Assembly (NCBI RefSeq): GCF_038397785.1
Contig: NZ_CP151642.1
Coordinates: 372,001 to 436,000, forward strand
Source of the DNA: Salinibacterium sp. TMP30
GTDB lineage: Bacteria; Actinomycetota; Actinomycetes; Actinomycetales; Microbacteriaceae
Direction of reading: 5' to 3'
DNA length: 64,000 nt
Numbering within the stretch: position 1 is the stretch's first letter; every line of letters starts with the position of its first letter. A program made the position numbers and the translations under genes. Positions 43,948-53,353 of this stretch are shown here, one piece after another. The notes under the pieces are model-generated. The model was not told where the DNA came from. It did no database searches and saw only the letters and a list, made by a program, of their open reading frames with translations.

Positions 43948-45190
43948 CAAGTGGCGGTTTCATTCTTTGAAACCGTATTCTTCATTCAATTGATTGACCG
44001 CGGAGATCTTGATGAGATCTTTCCGTTTGCGGTCGATCCTGACGGCACTTTAGGTCGCGGATCTTGCCGGGGTTCTCGTTACGACGAATAAGCCTGCTTT
44101 TGGGCAGGCTGAATTGTTTCGGTCGTGCGGTAGCGGAAGCGGTGTCTAAATTCGGGCGCTGATTACCCTGGCGGTGCGGCGGCCTGAGCGGTGACTAGGC
44201 GGGCCAGCGGGCGCTTGTTCTCGTCTTTTCGACGGCGTGCACGTATGGGCTTCTCGACGGCTTTGTCTCGGAGCTTCAGTATGAATGCCGCTATTGACCG
44301 CAGGTTGAACGAGCTGATGGAGAGAGCGGTGACTAGGTAGTTCGAACTAAAACCTCGGCCGGAGCGCTTTTTGGTGTTCCCGAGGTCTTCTTGATTGGCG
44401 TCTTTGAAGCGCGAGTTCGAAGCTTCGACGAGGTTGCGCATGCCGTAATGATTGGACCACTCTTCGCTCATGTAGGCGAATCGTTGCAAGTGCTTGAGGG
44501 GCTGGAGGACACGTGACTTGCCACCGGGTTCTTTTGCCTTGACAGTTTTCTCCGGAATCAGCAGGGGAATCATGATGCTCTTCTTGCCGTCCAACGAAGT
44601 ATGTGGCACGGGGGACCCGGTTGGATAGGTGAACCTTTGGTAGCCGTCAGGGTCAGGCAGACCCTTGGCAATCATGCGGTAGTTGCTGCGGTTCTTCAGG
44701 CGAGCGAGGAGGGCGGCGCGTTTCTGGTTGTAATCGACTCGCTCGAACTCAGACCGCGATTTCTCCAAGTCGACAAGGTCTTTGGTCGCGTCGATGAGTT
44801 TTTGGGGCATGCTGCGAACATGCCAGTTTCCATCGACTAGGTAGAGGTCTGCGTAAATCCCTTGTAGTCCTAAGTCCTTAGCTCTGTAGTCGATGACGAG
44901 TTCGACCCCGGCTTTGCGGGCGGGAATATGGAACGTCTCGACTCGACTGTTGTTGTAGGCGCGGTCGGCCATGACGAGAAAGCGCTCAAGGCCGAAAGCG
45001 GCCTTGTGACGCTCGATGAGCTTCATTCCGTGGCCAACGAGCATTCCAGGTTTATGGAAGCTGATGGCGGTGACAACGGATGGGAACAACTCACTTTCAG
45101 AGGGGCGATTCCATACTGTTGTTGCCGTTTCGACTTCGTACCCTGCGACATCAGTTTTCGCGCCCTTGCCATCGTGTTTACCACCGCGAC
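43947..45190 (-). repeat. Left copy of the ~1.1-1.2 kb direct repeat (element end plus transposase 3' half)
   Basis: This matches 61900-62987 in the same orientation. The first 51 bp (43947-43997) are identical to 61900-61950; similarity then falls to roughly 80-90% by eye through the transposase 3' half. The left copy has 156 bp (44730-44885) absent from the right copy, removed between short TGTARTCGA repeats. A 7-bp-stem hairpin (CGGTTTC...GAAACCG) lies just inside the end and may also terminate the tRNA transcript. Confidence 0.85.
44091..44110. terminator. Hairpin downstream of the transposase gene (left copy)
   Basis: The perfect 7-bp stem AGCCTGC (44091-44097) and GCAGGCT (44104-44110) is flanked by A-rich and T-rich sequence, able to end transcription of the minus-strand transposase. 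The same hairpin is kept in the right copy at 62045-62064. Confidence 0.65.
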
Positions 45191-45920
45191 GGTATCGTCC
45201 TGAAAAAGGGTCGGGGTTGCTCCGATTGAGCTCCAGGTTGGTCGGGTTCTGCCTTCCTTGCACTGCAATGAGGCTTGCATCTATAGCGCAGTTGCCTTGA
45301 TATTGGCGCAGGAACTCCTCCGGCATGGTTCGCGCCGACGCGAGCACTAATTGGTTGCAGAGCCAGTCGATACGTTCGAGATTGCGCTCGTGCTGCTCCT
45401 TGCTGTCGCCATGGGCTAGGTCCGCGAGTCGTGCGGCGTAGTCCCCGGCTTTCATTCTTCCATCCAGCGGGAACGGGTAGGGGTCGATGTGGCCAAGTAT
45501 TTGTTTCAGTCCGCGCCAAAAGCGGTGATACCAGTCCATCTTGTCGGATGGCTTGTTCGGGATTCCCAACAGCTCGAAGTGTTTTGTCCCAAACCGTCGG
45601 TGAAGAGTGTTCGCGATGTCCAAGTAGACGACGCCTCGCCCCATTTGAATGTGTAGCAGCATGATGGGAAGGATGGCGGTCAAAGGCAGGACGCGTTTAC
45701 GTCCTGCGTTTGAAGTGCGAGCTTCGCCGTCCCACTGCATAATCTTGTCGTTGATTCCGGAGTTCTCGATGAGCGCGATGGAACTGCGAAGGTAGGCCAG
45801 AGATACGGGGCCGAGAGCGTGCTCGTCGTCGCGTTCCTCGGAGCCCATTCCGAATGTGTCGGCCATCCGCTGCTCGCAGAGGGCGAGGGCAGCTTCGCTC
45901 GATTCGGTTGTTGTGCTCAA
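44163..45920 (-). CDS. DDE transposase of the left insertion element
   Basis: The 585-residue protein has a plausible DDE triad: D214 in CAIDASLIAVQG, D319 in FLVMADRAYNNSR and E499 in MRNLVEASNSRFKD. The spacing and the D-R-A-Y and E-A-S-N-S-R-F-K motifs fit the RNase-H-like Transposase_11 type. It ends in a basic tail (KPIRARRRKDENKRP). It begins at TTG 45918-45920, which overlaps the TGA of the upstream recombinase-like gene (TTGA), so the two are cotranslated. A DDE transposase paired this way is unusual. Family-level assignment beyond DDE is not certain. Confidence 0.8.
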   Translation of the reverse strand: MSTTTESSEAALALCEQRMADTFGMGSEERDDEHALGPVSLAYLRSSIALIENSGINDKIMQWDGEARTSNAGRKRVLPLTAILPIMLLHIQMGRGVVYLDIANTLHRRFGTKHFELLGIPNKPSDKMDWYHRFWRGLKQILGHIDPYPFPLDGRMKAGDYAARLADLAHGDSKEQHERNLERIDWLCNQLVLASARTMPEEFLRQYQGNCAIDASLIAVQGRQNPTNLELNRSNPDPFSGRYRRGGKHDGKGAKTDVAGYEVETATTVWNRPSESELFPSVVTAISFHKPGMLVGHGMKLIERHKAAFGLERFLVMADRAYNNSRVETFHIPARKAGVELVIDYRAKDLGLQGIYADLYLVDGNWHVRSMPQKLIDATKDLVDLEKSRSEFERVDYNQKRAALLARLKNRSNYRMIAKGLPDPDGYQRFTYPTGSPVPHTSLDGKKSIMIPLLIPEKTVKAKEPGGKSRVLQPLKHLQRFAYMSEEWSNHYGMRNLVEASNSRFKDANQEDLGNTKKRSGRGFSSNYLVTALSISSFNLRSIAAFILKLRDKAVEKPIRARRRKDENKRPLARLVTAQAAAPPG

Positions 45921-46903
45921 GGGCGCTCATCACCTCGCAGCATCGCGCGATACTCGGCTATCGGCGCGGACTCCACGTAGGCCAAATACTGGTTGAGGTT
46001 TTCGAATTGGGCCATGCCGCCAGCACGAAGGAGTTCCTTTATTGAGGTGCCCATTCCGAGGTGGGTAGTTATCCACGTTGCGCGAAGTCGTGTGAGTACA
46101 GGAACGACACCCATGGTTCGATACATGAAGTCACTCACCATGTTTTTGCCACTGGGCGCACGCGGCCCGCCCCACAGCAATTCGGCGTCGGGATAACCGT
46201 CGACAAGACGCGTTGCCCACTCTTCCCACTCGCGAAGCATGGGCACGGAGCGTTCGTTTCTGCCGCGAACTCTCACAAGCACGCCGTCGTCGTCGATAGT
46301 CACGTCAGTGCGGCGAAGAGTGCTCAGCTCACCAGGCTGGAGGCCGGCTCCGACAGTGAACGCGACAAGCAGCATGCAGCGGTGGCGGGAGAGTGCAGTT
46401 TTTTGTCCCGCGGCCCACAGGGTATGAGCTTTCATCTCAGCCGCGGTGTAGGGGGCTTGTATCTTGCGCTTGTGCATCGCGGTCATCTTGGGGCGCGAGT
46501 TGGGGAGCACGGAGGCTGAGATTGCCAGAAGCACCGAGCGGTAGGAGCCGCCAGTTCCCTCACGCGTAAATTTGGTCGTGCAGTAGCGGTCGATGAGGGT
46601 CGGCGCAAAGATGAGCTCGGCGCGGAGTTCCAGGCCGTGTTCTTCAACGCACCACATCACGTATGGGGCGGCAATGCGCATCAACTTGCTGGCATCGCGA
46701 TTACTTGCGAGCGCCGTGGTGGTGACGGCCTCCATGACGAACGGGCGCGCGTCGTCCCACGCGAGCCGATGCTGTTTCGGCTTGTAGCGTCTAGTCAACA
46801 GGGCGATGACCTCCGCGGCAGAGAGCGCCACCCCGGCGCCCGAAGCTTCGGTTTTGGCTGCTTGTTTTGTCGATGGAGTTGAGGATGATGTCTTCATGCC
46901 CAT
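45917..46903 (-). CDS. Tyrosine-recombinase-like protein with degenerate active site
   Basis: The 328-residue protein resembles phage-integrase/XerD proteins: a SAM-like N-terminal part and a C-terminal region with AFTVGAGLQPGELSTLRRTD. At the first catalytic Arg it has Q189 (GLQPGEL rather than GLR-EL). The H-x-x-R box reads T271-R-L-R274, so His is lost but Arg kept; the later LGH-type His is M297. The nucleophile Y306 (LNQYLAY) remains. It may therefore bind DNA or assist the transposase rather than recombine. Start ATG 46903 or 46897. Confidence 0.75.
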   Translation of the reverse strand: MGMKTSSSTPSTKQAAKTEASGAGVALSAAEVIALLTRRYKPKQHRLAWDDARPFVMEAVTTTALASNRDASKLMRIAAPYVMWCVEEHGLELRAELIFAPTLIDRYCTTKFTREGTGGSYRSVLLAISASVLPNSRPKMTAMHKRKIQAPYTAAEMKAHTLWAAGQKTALSRHRCMLLVAFTVGAGLQPGELSTLRRTDVTIDDDGVLVRVRGRNERSVPMLREWEEWATRLVDGYPDAELLWGGPRAPSGKNMVSDFMYRTMGVVPVLTRLRATWITTHLGMGTSIKELLRAGGMAQFENLNQYLAYVESAPIAEYRAMLRGDERP

Positions 46904-47091
46904 CTCTATGCGGCGAGTTTTTCACCGGGTGGGAGTTGTCGCGTTCATTCCCGAAAGCTCGCTCGTCAACGAGGGGACCATAGGGTATCTCGTGACAACA
47001 GCTCATGCGACTGCGCTCCCCTCAATTGGTGGTTATAACTACAGCCACTAACTATGGTGAGGGCCGCCGACATTGCCGCTACGCTCGATGC

Positions 47092-47361
47092 ATGAGCCCT
47101 CGCCCCTCGCGCGCCCTTCCGGCCGAAATGTGTGAGGACTGGCCCGAAGTGCCATGCGCAGATCCGGTTGCAGAAAAAGCTAGGCAGCTCGTATTGAACC
47201 TCCGAGACGCCATCGGAGAGCGCAGTATCCGCGAGATCGCGACGATGGCCAGCGTTGACCGTGCAACGATCGGGGCAGTCTTGCAGGGCAAGTCCTGGCC
47301 AGACATCGTCACCTTGGCGAAGCTCGAACAAGAACTTGGTCCGCTCTGGCCTAGTCCATAG
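47092..47361 (+). CDS. Small helix-turn-helix protein
   Basis: The 89-residue protein has an XRE-like HTH: RSIREIATMASVDRATIGAV then LQGKSWPDIVTLAKLEQELG (residues ~45-85). The ATG at 47092 lacks a Shine-Dalgarno site and may be leaderless. It lies between the element and the hsd operon and could regulate either. A 10-bp palindrome CCGATATCGG at 47407-47416 sits downstream, before hsdM. Confidence 0.7.
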   Translation: MSPRPSRALPAEMCEDWPEVPCADPVAEKARQLVLNLRDAIGERSIREIATMASVDRATIGAVLQGKSWPDIVTLAKLEQELGPLWPSP

Positions 47362-47491
47362 CCCTCGTCGGCCCATAATTCGCTACTGGCCCGAATGGGG
47401 TCCCTCCCGATATCGGATGTCACCGATAGCCTGTGAGAGCGCACCGCGGATACGACCGCGAGTGCGTTGCTTATGAGGAGACACAGAACGA

Positions 47492-47560
47492 ATGACACGA
47501 GCCGTCAAGCTTGAAGACCACAGGTCACTTGAAGTCTGTTCACGGGCGGTGTCGCGCTAA
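47492..47560 (+). CDS. Putative 22-aa leader ORF coupled to hsdM
   Basis: ATG 47492 lies 11 nt after GAGGAG and encodes a 22-residue peptide beginning MTRAVKLEDHRSLEVCSRAV. Its TAA overlaps the hsdM ATG (TAATG), and hsdM has no site of its own, so hsdM may rely on translation of this ORF. The long spacing and lack of known homologues keep confidence low. Confidence 0.4.
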   Translation: MTRAVKLEDHRSLEVCSRAVSR

Positions 47561-49128
47561 TGGCAACCACCACCAAAGAATCGCAGCGCGCTGAACTGCA
47601 CAAGACGATCTGGCGTATCGCCAACGATCTGCGGGGAAGCGTCGACGGGTGGGACTTCAAGAGCTACGTGCTCGGGATGCTCTTCTACCGCTTCATCTCG
47701 GAGAACCTCACCGCCTACGTCAACGCTGGAGAGCGCAAGGCAGGCACCGCAGACTTTAATTACCGGACGCTGAGCGACCCTGATGCCGAGTTCGGGCGCC
47801 ATGAGACGGTCTCGGAAAAGGGTTTCTACATCCTCCCGAGCGAGCTTTTCGCCAACGTTCAGCAGCGAGCGCAGCAGGACGAGAATCTCAACGAGACCCT
47901 GCACGCGGTGTTCCGCAACATTGAGGGTTCGGCGGTCGGCACCGACAGCGAGGACGATCTGAAGGGTCTGTTTCACGACCTCGATGTGAACAGCCCGAAG
48001 CTGGGGCAGACGGTCGCGAAGCGCAACGAGAAGTTGGTGAAGCTACTCGACGCGATCGGTGATCTGCCGCTGGGCAACTTCGACGACAACACGATCGATC
48101 TGTTCGGCGACGCCTACGAGTACCTGATGCAGATGTACGCATCGAGCGCAGGCAAGTCGGGTGGCGAGTACTACACGCCGCAAGAAGTATCAGAGCTCCT
48201 GGCCCGCATCACCGTCGTCGGCAAGACTGAAGTCAACAAGGTCTACGATCCCGCGGTCGGGTCAGGATCACTCCTACTGAAGTTCGCGAAGGTGCTCGGC
48301 AAAGAGAACGTGCGTCAAGGTTTCTACGGTCAAGAGATCAACCTGACCACCTACAACCTGGCGCGCATCAACATGTTTTTGCACGATGTGAACTACGAGA
48401 AGTTCAACCTGGCCCACGGCGACACCTTGATCGACCCGGCCCACTGGGATGACGAACCATTCGAGGCGATCGTCTCGAACCCGCCGTACTCGATCAAGTG
48501 GGACGGCGATGCCAACCCGCTGCTCATCAACGATCCCCGGTTCGCCCCTGCGGGAGTGCTGGCGCCAAAGTCAAAGGCCGACCTCGCGTTCACAATGCAC
48601 ATCCTGTCCTGGCTGGCGGTTAACGGCACCGCGGCGATCGTCGAGTTCCCCGGAGTGTTGTACCGCGCCGGTGCAGAGGCGAAGATCCGCAAGTACCTGA
48701 TCGACAACAACTACGTGGATGCGGTCATCCAGTTGCCGCCCGACTTGTTCTTTGGCACCACCATCGCGACCTGCATCATCGTTCTGAAGAAGTCGAAGTC
48801 CGACAACTCGGTGTTGTTTATCGACGCCTCGGCAGAGTTCACCAGGGGCGGCAGCAAGAACAAACTGGCTGAGGCAAACCAGACGAAGATTCTGGATGCC
48901 TTCACGGTCCGCGCTGACGCCGACTACTTCGCGAAGCTGGTCCCCAATGCGGAACTCGCCGAGAACGCATACAACATCGCGGTTTCATCCTACGTAGCGC
49001 AGGAAGACACCCGCGAGGTTGTCGACATCGCAGAACTGAATGCTGAGCTCGCACGCATTGTGGCGCGGCAAACTGAACTCCGCACGTCCATTGACGCAAT
49101 TGTGTCCGATTTGGACAGCGGACAATGA
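47560..49128 (+). CDS. hsdM: Type I restriction-modification system methyltransferase subunit
   Basis: The 522-residue enzyme methylates adenine within the site chosen by HsdS. It has the HsdM_N helical domain (WRIANDLRGSVDGWDFKSYV, residues 14-33), YYTPQEVSELLARI, SAM motif I VYDPAVGSGSLLLKFA (near residue 228) and catalytic motif IV EAIVSNPPYSIKW (near residue 305). The stop overlaps the hsdS ATG (ATGA). Length is typical. Confidence 0.96.
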   Translation: MATTTKESQRAELHKTIWRIANDLRGSVDGWDFKSYVLGMLFYRFISENLTAYVNAGERKAGTADFNYRTLSDPDAEFGRHETVSEKGFYILPSELFANVQQRAQQDENLNETLHAVFRNIEGSAVGTDSEDDLKGLFHDLDVNSPKLGQTVAKRNEKLVKLLDAIGDLPLGNFDDNTIDLFGDAYEYLMQMYASSAGKSGGEYYTPQEVSELLARITVVGKTEVNKVYDPAVGSGSLLLKFAKVLGKENVRQGFYGQEINLTTYNLARINMFLHDVNYEKFNLAHGDTLIDPAHWDDEPFEAIVSNPPYSIKWDGDANPLLINDPRFAPAGVLAPKSKADLAFTMHILSWLAVNGTAAIVEFPGVLYRAGAEAKIRKYLIDNNYVDAVIQLPPDLFFGTTIATCIIVLKKSKSDNSVLFIDASAEFTRGGSKNKLAEANQTKILDAFTVRADADYFAKLVPNAELAENAYNIAVSSYVAQEDTREVVDIAELNAELARIVARQTELRTSIDAIVSDLDSGQ

Positions 49129-50243
49129 GCCGCATCGATGACTTGATCGCCGAGATTGCTCCACAGGGTCTTCGGATGCTAACCCTTCGAGGGATCGCCC
49201 GAGTCAAGAGCGGCGCTGCTGTCAGCAGGCTATCCATTGAGCAGGATTCGGGCCCTTATCCCGTTATCAATAGTGGACGAGAGCCACTGGGCTATATCAA
49301 CTCCTTTAACACGGAAAATGATCCCATTGGAGTGACTTCTCGTGGAGCTGGCGTGGGGTCCGTAACTTGGCGCGAAGGGCGCTACTTCCGCGGGAACCTT
49401 AATTATTCGGTCACGATCCTCGACCATTCAAGTGTTGATACTCGGTTTCTTTACCACTCGTTGCTCTTCCTTCAGCCTCAAATTCAAAAGTTGTGCACGT
49501 TTCAGGGAATTCCCGCGTTAAACAAAGTGAACCTAGAGAAGCTGCTCATCTCTGTGCCGCCGCTTGAGGTGCAGCAAGAAATCGCGCAAATCTTGGACAG
49601 CTTTTCGGAGCTGGAAGCGGAGCTGGAAGCGGAGCTGGAAGCGGAGCTGGAAGCGCGACAAAGACAATATATCGCTTATAGATCCGAGCTACTTTTGTTC
49701 CAGGTGGCCGGAGCCGACGAGTGGCGCCCGGTGCGAGAAGCCGTGAAACAGGTCGCAACCGCGCGCGGAGTGAAACGTCAGGACTACGGGCTGGGATCAC
49801 TGGTCCCGATTGTCGACCAGGGCCAATCGGTGATTTGTGGCTACACGGACGACGTCTCAATTGCACTTCCGGGTGGCGAATATGTCGTATTCGGCGACCA
49901 CACCCGCGCCGTTAAATGGGTCGATACTTCGTTCGCGCCGGGTGCCGACGGAACGAAAGTGTTACGTGGCGTGGATGGGGTCCTCACCCGTTACCTCTTC
50001 CACGCGCTGTCCGCGCTCGACATCCCGAGCCGCGGATACAACCGCCACTGGGCAGTGCTTAGAGATATGTCGATCCCCGTTCCTTCGTGTGCCGAGCAGC
50101 AGCGCATCACGAAAATCCTGGACCAGTTCGATGCACTCGTCAACGATTTGAGCATTGGGCTCCCGGCTGAGCTGGCGGCGCGGCGGAAGCAGTACGAGTA
50201 TTACCGTGACAAGTTGCTTACCTTCAAGGAGCTGGCGGCGTGA
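49125..50243 (+). CDS. hsdS: Type I restriction-modification system specificity subunit with ELEA repeat
   Basis: The 372-residue protein has two target-recognition domains. The first ends with VPPLEVQQEIAQILDSFSEL and the second with VPSCAEQQRITKILDQFDAL, the two conserved spacer helices. At residues 162-177 the first spacer helix carries four tandem ELEA units (12-nt repeats at 49608-49655). In EcoR124-type HsdS, changing the number of TAEL repeats changes the spacer length in the DNA target. The stop overlaps hsdR by 4 nt. Confidence 0.95.
   Translation: MSRIDDLIAEIAPQGLRMLTLRGIARVKSGAAVSRLSIEQDSGPYPVINSGREPLGYINSFNTENDPIGVTSRGAGVGSVTWREGRYFRGNLNYSVTILDHSSVDTRFLYHSLLFLQPQIQKLCTFQGIPALNKVNLEKLLISVPPLEVQQEIAQILDSFSELEAELEAELEAELEARQRQYIAYRSELLLFQVAGADEWRPVREAVKQVATARGVKRQDYGLGSLVPIVDQGQSVICGYTDDVSIALPGGEYVVFGDHTRAVKWVDTSFAPGADGTKVLRGVDGVLTRYLFHALSALDIPSRGYNRHWAVLRDMSIPVPSCAEQQRITKILDQFDALVNDLSIGLPAELAARRKQYEYYRDKLLTFKELAA
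49608..49655 (+). repeat. Four perfect tandem 12-nt repeats in hsdS
   Basis: GAGCTGGAAGCG occurs four times without a mismatch and encodes (Glu-Leu-Glu-Ala)x4 in frame. Slippage would add or remove four residues without a frameshift. Confidence 0.97.
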
Positions 50244-53200
50244 GTGAGAGCGGAATTGGCGCACCGGGCAGCGGCACGCGGTTCGAGCCGATCGCGGTCA
50301 GCTCAGAAAGCACCGTCGTGGCCGAATTCGTGCCCGACGCTTCGACTGCGTCGAGCTACCAGTCTGAAAATCAGCTCGAACACGAATTCATTCGGCTGCT
50401 GCAATCTCAAGCCTACGAATTCTTGCCGATTACAAGTGAAGAGCAGCTCGTTACGAACCTCCGGGTGCAGTTGGAAGTGCTCAACGGCATCCACTTTTCT
50501 GACGCTGAATGGGAGCATTTCTTCAGCGAGAAGATCGCCGGCGCCAATGAGGGCATTGCCGACAAGACTGTGCGCGTCCACGAAGACCACGTGCAATTGC
50601 TCCAGCGCGACGACGGGTCGATCAAAAACATTGCGCTGATCGACAAGTCGAACATCCACAACAACAGGTTGCAGGTGATCAACCAGTACGAGGTTGCTGG
50701 CGGCCCCGGCACGCTAACAAACGCAGATGCTCGGCCGGCGAAGTATTCGAATCGGTACGACGTCACCGTGCTCGTCAACGGGCTGCCGATGGTGCATGTC
50801 GAATTGAAGCGGCGCGGGGTCGACATTCGCGAAGCGTTCAACCAGATCGACCGTTACCAGCGCGACAGCTTTTGGGCTGGCTCGGGCCTGTTCGAATACG
50901 TGCAGTTGTTCGTGATCTCCAACGGCACGCTCACCAAGTACTACTCCAACACCACCCGGCGCGAACACCTGACTGAGGTTGGCAAAAAGGCGAGTGGGCC
51001 CAAGCGTAAAACGTCCAACTCATTCGAGTTCACGTCCTGGTGGGCGGACGCGCAGAACAAGCCCATCCAAGAGCTCACGGCCTTTGCGAAAACCTTCTTT
51101 GCAAAGCACAGCCTGCTGAACGTGCTCACCAAATACTGTGTGCTCACCGCTGACCGGATGCTGCTTGTCATGCGGCCGTACCAAATCGTCGCTACCGAGC
51201 GGATCCTGCAACGTATCGATGTCTCCAGTAATTACAAGACGCTCGGCAGCCTCAAGGCAGGTGGCTATGTGTGGCACACCACCGGCTCAGGGAAGACACT
51301 CACGTCGTTCAAGGCCGCCCAGCTCGCATCGCGGTTGCCCTCCGTCGACAAAGTGTTGTTTGTCGTCGACCGCAAGGACCTCGATTACCAGACGATGCGC
51401 GAATACGATCGGTTCGAGAAAGGTGCTGCGAACTCCAACGCCTCAACGGCTGTCTTGAAGAAACAGCTCGAAGACCCGAACGCGCGCATCATCATCACCA
51501 CGATTCAAAAGCTCGCCGGGTTTATCGCTGGCAACAAAGGCCACGAGATCTACAGCGGGCACATCGTCATCATCTTCGACGAATGCCACCGCTCTCAATT
51601 CGGCGACATGCACACCGCCATCACCAAAGCGTTCAAGCGATACAACCTATTCGGATTCACCGGCACACCGATCTTCGCTGCCAACTCCGGCAGCGGCGGC
51701 AACCCTCAATTGAGGACCACCGAGCAGGCATTCGGCGAGAAACTGCACACCTACACAATCGTGGATGCGATCACCGATAAGAACGTGCTGCCGTTCCGCA
51801 TCGACTACGTCAACACAATCAAGATCGGTGCGGTTGACGATAAGCAGGTCTCCGCGATCGACACCGAGCGGGCGCTGCTCGCGCCGGAACGTGTGCGGCA
51901 GGTCGTCTCCTACACGTTGGAGCACTTCGACCAGAAGACGAAACGTGCCGAACACTTCACGCTTGACGGCAAAAGAGTGCACGGTTTCAACGCACTTTTC
52001 GCCACCGCCTCCATCGACGCGGCACGGATGTACTACAACCAGTTCGCCATCCAGCAACAAGATCGCACGCCCGACCGCCGACTCAAAGTGGGCTTGATCT
52101 TCTCGTATGCCTCCAACGAAGCCGTCGAGGATGGGGCGCTCGACGAAGAAGCCTTCGATGCCGACGGGCTCAGTGGCGATGCGCGCTCTTTCCTAGAAGA
52201 CGCCATCCAGGACTACAACGAGATGTTCGGACAGAGCTACAGCACCTCGTCTGACGGCTTCCAGAACTATTACAAAGACCTTTCTTTGCGGATGAAGAAC
52301 CGCGAGATCGACCTCGTGATCGTCGTTAACATGTTCCTTACCGGTTTCGACGCGACCACGCTGAACACGCTGTTCGTCGACAAAAACTTGCGTGCCCACG
52401 GACTCATTCAGGCATACTCGCGCACCAACCGCATCCTGAACTCAGTCAAGACTTACGGCAACATCGTTGCCTTCCGAAATCTGGAAGAAGAAACCAACGA
52501 CGCCATCGCACTCTTCGGTAACAAAGACGCGCGCGGAGTGGTGCTGCTCAAGCCATATGCGGAGTACTACGGCGAGTATGCGGAGAAGGTCACTGAGCTG
52601 GTGGAGAAATTTCCGCTCGGAGTGCCCATCGTCGGCGAAGCAGCGCAAAAGGAGTTCATCGCTGTATTCGGAATGATTCTGCGCTTGCAAAACATCCTCA
52701 CGTCATTCGACGAGTTCGCCGGGCATGAAATACTCACCGAACGGCAGAGCCAGGACTACCGCAGCATCTACCTGAACTTGTGGGCCGATTTCCGCCAAGA
52801 GACGGATGCCGAGAAGGAGTCGATCAACGACGACGTCGTGTTCGAGATCGAACTCATCAAGCAGGTCGAGATCAACGTCGACTATATCCTCATGCTGGTT
52901 CAGAAGTACCGCGACGAACGAGGAGACGGAGACGACACCGAGATTCGGGCCGCGATCTCCCGAGCGGTAGACGCATCGCCGTCGCTGCGCAACAAGCGAG
53001 ACCTCGTAGAAGCCTTCGTCGACTCGCTGTCGACCACGGGTGAAGTCGATGAGGAATGGCGAGCCTTCATCGATGCACGACGCGGCGCTGAGCTAGACGC
53101 GATCATCGAGGCCGAAGGCCTCAAGCCGGAAGAGACTCGCGCATTCATGGACACAGCGTTCCGTGATGGTGCTATTCAGGCGGGCGGAACAGCCGTCACG

Positions 53201-53314
53201 CGCATCCTGCCTCCCGTCTCGCGTTTCGCGGCCCACGGCGGGCACGGCGAGAAGAAGCAGCGGGTTCTCGGACAGCTCGGCGCGTTCTTCGAGCGGTTCT
53301 TCGGGCTGAACTAA
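50240..53314 (+). CDS. hsdR: Type I restriction-modification system endonuclease/translocase subunit
   Basis: The 1024-residue subunit cuts DNA far from the site after ATP-driven translocation. The N-terminal nuclease has D174 (SNRYDVTVLVNG) and E188-L-K190 (MVHVELKRRG). The helicase has Walker A WHTTGSGKTLTSFK (near residue 346) and DECH box IIFDECHRSQFGD (near residue 446), plus motif VI-like AYSRTNRILNS. All domains are complete and in frame. It overlaps hsdS by 4 nt, so the three hsd genes form one operon. Confidence 0.96.
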   Translation: MSESGIGAPGSGTRFEPIAVSSESTVVAEFVPDASTASSYQSENQLEHEFIRLLQSQAYEFLPITSEEQLVTNLRVQLEVLNGIHFSDAEWEHFFSEKIAGANEGIADKTVRVHEDHVQLLQRDDGSIKNIALIDKSNIHNNRLQVINQYEVAGGPGTLTNADARPAKYSNRYDVTVLVNGLPMVHVELKRRGVDIREAFNQIDRYQRDSFWAGSGLFEYVQLFVISNGTLTKYYSNTTRREHLTEVGKKASGPKRKTSNSFEFTSWWADAQNKPIQELTAFAKTFFAKHSLLNVLTKYCVLTADRMLLVMRPYQIVATERILQRIDVSSNYKTLGSLKAGGYVWHTTGSGKTLTSFKAAQLASRLPSVDKVLFVVDRKDLDYQTMREYDRFEKGAANSNASTAVLKKQLEDPNARIIITTIQKLAGFIAGNKGHEIYSGHIVIIFDECHRSQFGDMHTAITKAFKRYNLFGFTGTPIFAANSGSGGNPQLRTTEQAFGEKLHTYTIVDAITDKNVLPFRIDYVNTIKIGAVDDKQVSAIDTERALLAPERVRQVVSYTLEHFDQKTKRAEHFTLDGKRVHGFNALFATASIDAARMYYNQFAIQQQDRTPDRRLKVGLIFSYASNEAVEDGALDEEAFDADGLSGDARSFLEDAIQDYNEMFGQSYSTSSDGFQNYYKDLSLRMKNREIDLVIVVNMFLTGFDATTLNTLFVDKNLRAHGLIQAYSRTNRILNSVKTYGNIVAFRNLEEETNDAIALFGNKDARGVVLLKPYAEYYGEYAEKVTELVEKFPLGVPIVGEAAQKEFIAVFGMILRLQNILTSFDEFAGHEILTERQSQDYRSIYLNLWADFRQETDAEKESINDDVVFEIELIKQVEINVDYILMLVQKYRDERGDGDDTEIRAAISRAVDASPSLRNKRDLVEAFVDSLSTTGEVDEEWRAFIDARRGAELDAIIEAEGLKPEETRAFMDTAFRDGAIQAGGTAVTRILPPVSRFAAHGGHGEKKQRVLGQLGAFFERFFGLN

Positions 53315-53353
53315 ATCGCGCGGCCGCAATTTTCGGCCTCGGCCAGAGGTGCG

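Noticed and set aside
43867-44091. ORF running from tRNA-Met into the element end
   Set aside because: The first part is the tRNA gene itself; reading through it is not a plausible protein start. Only the conserved later part is discussed.
49608-49655. Possible CRISPR-like array
   Set aside because: The units are contiguous 12-mers in frame inside hsdS, without spacers; no CRISPR array or cas gene is seen in the window.
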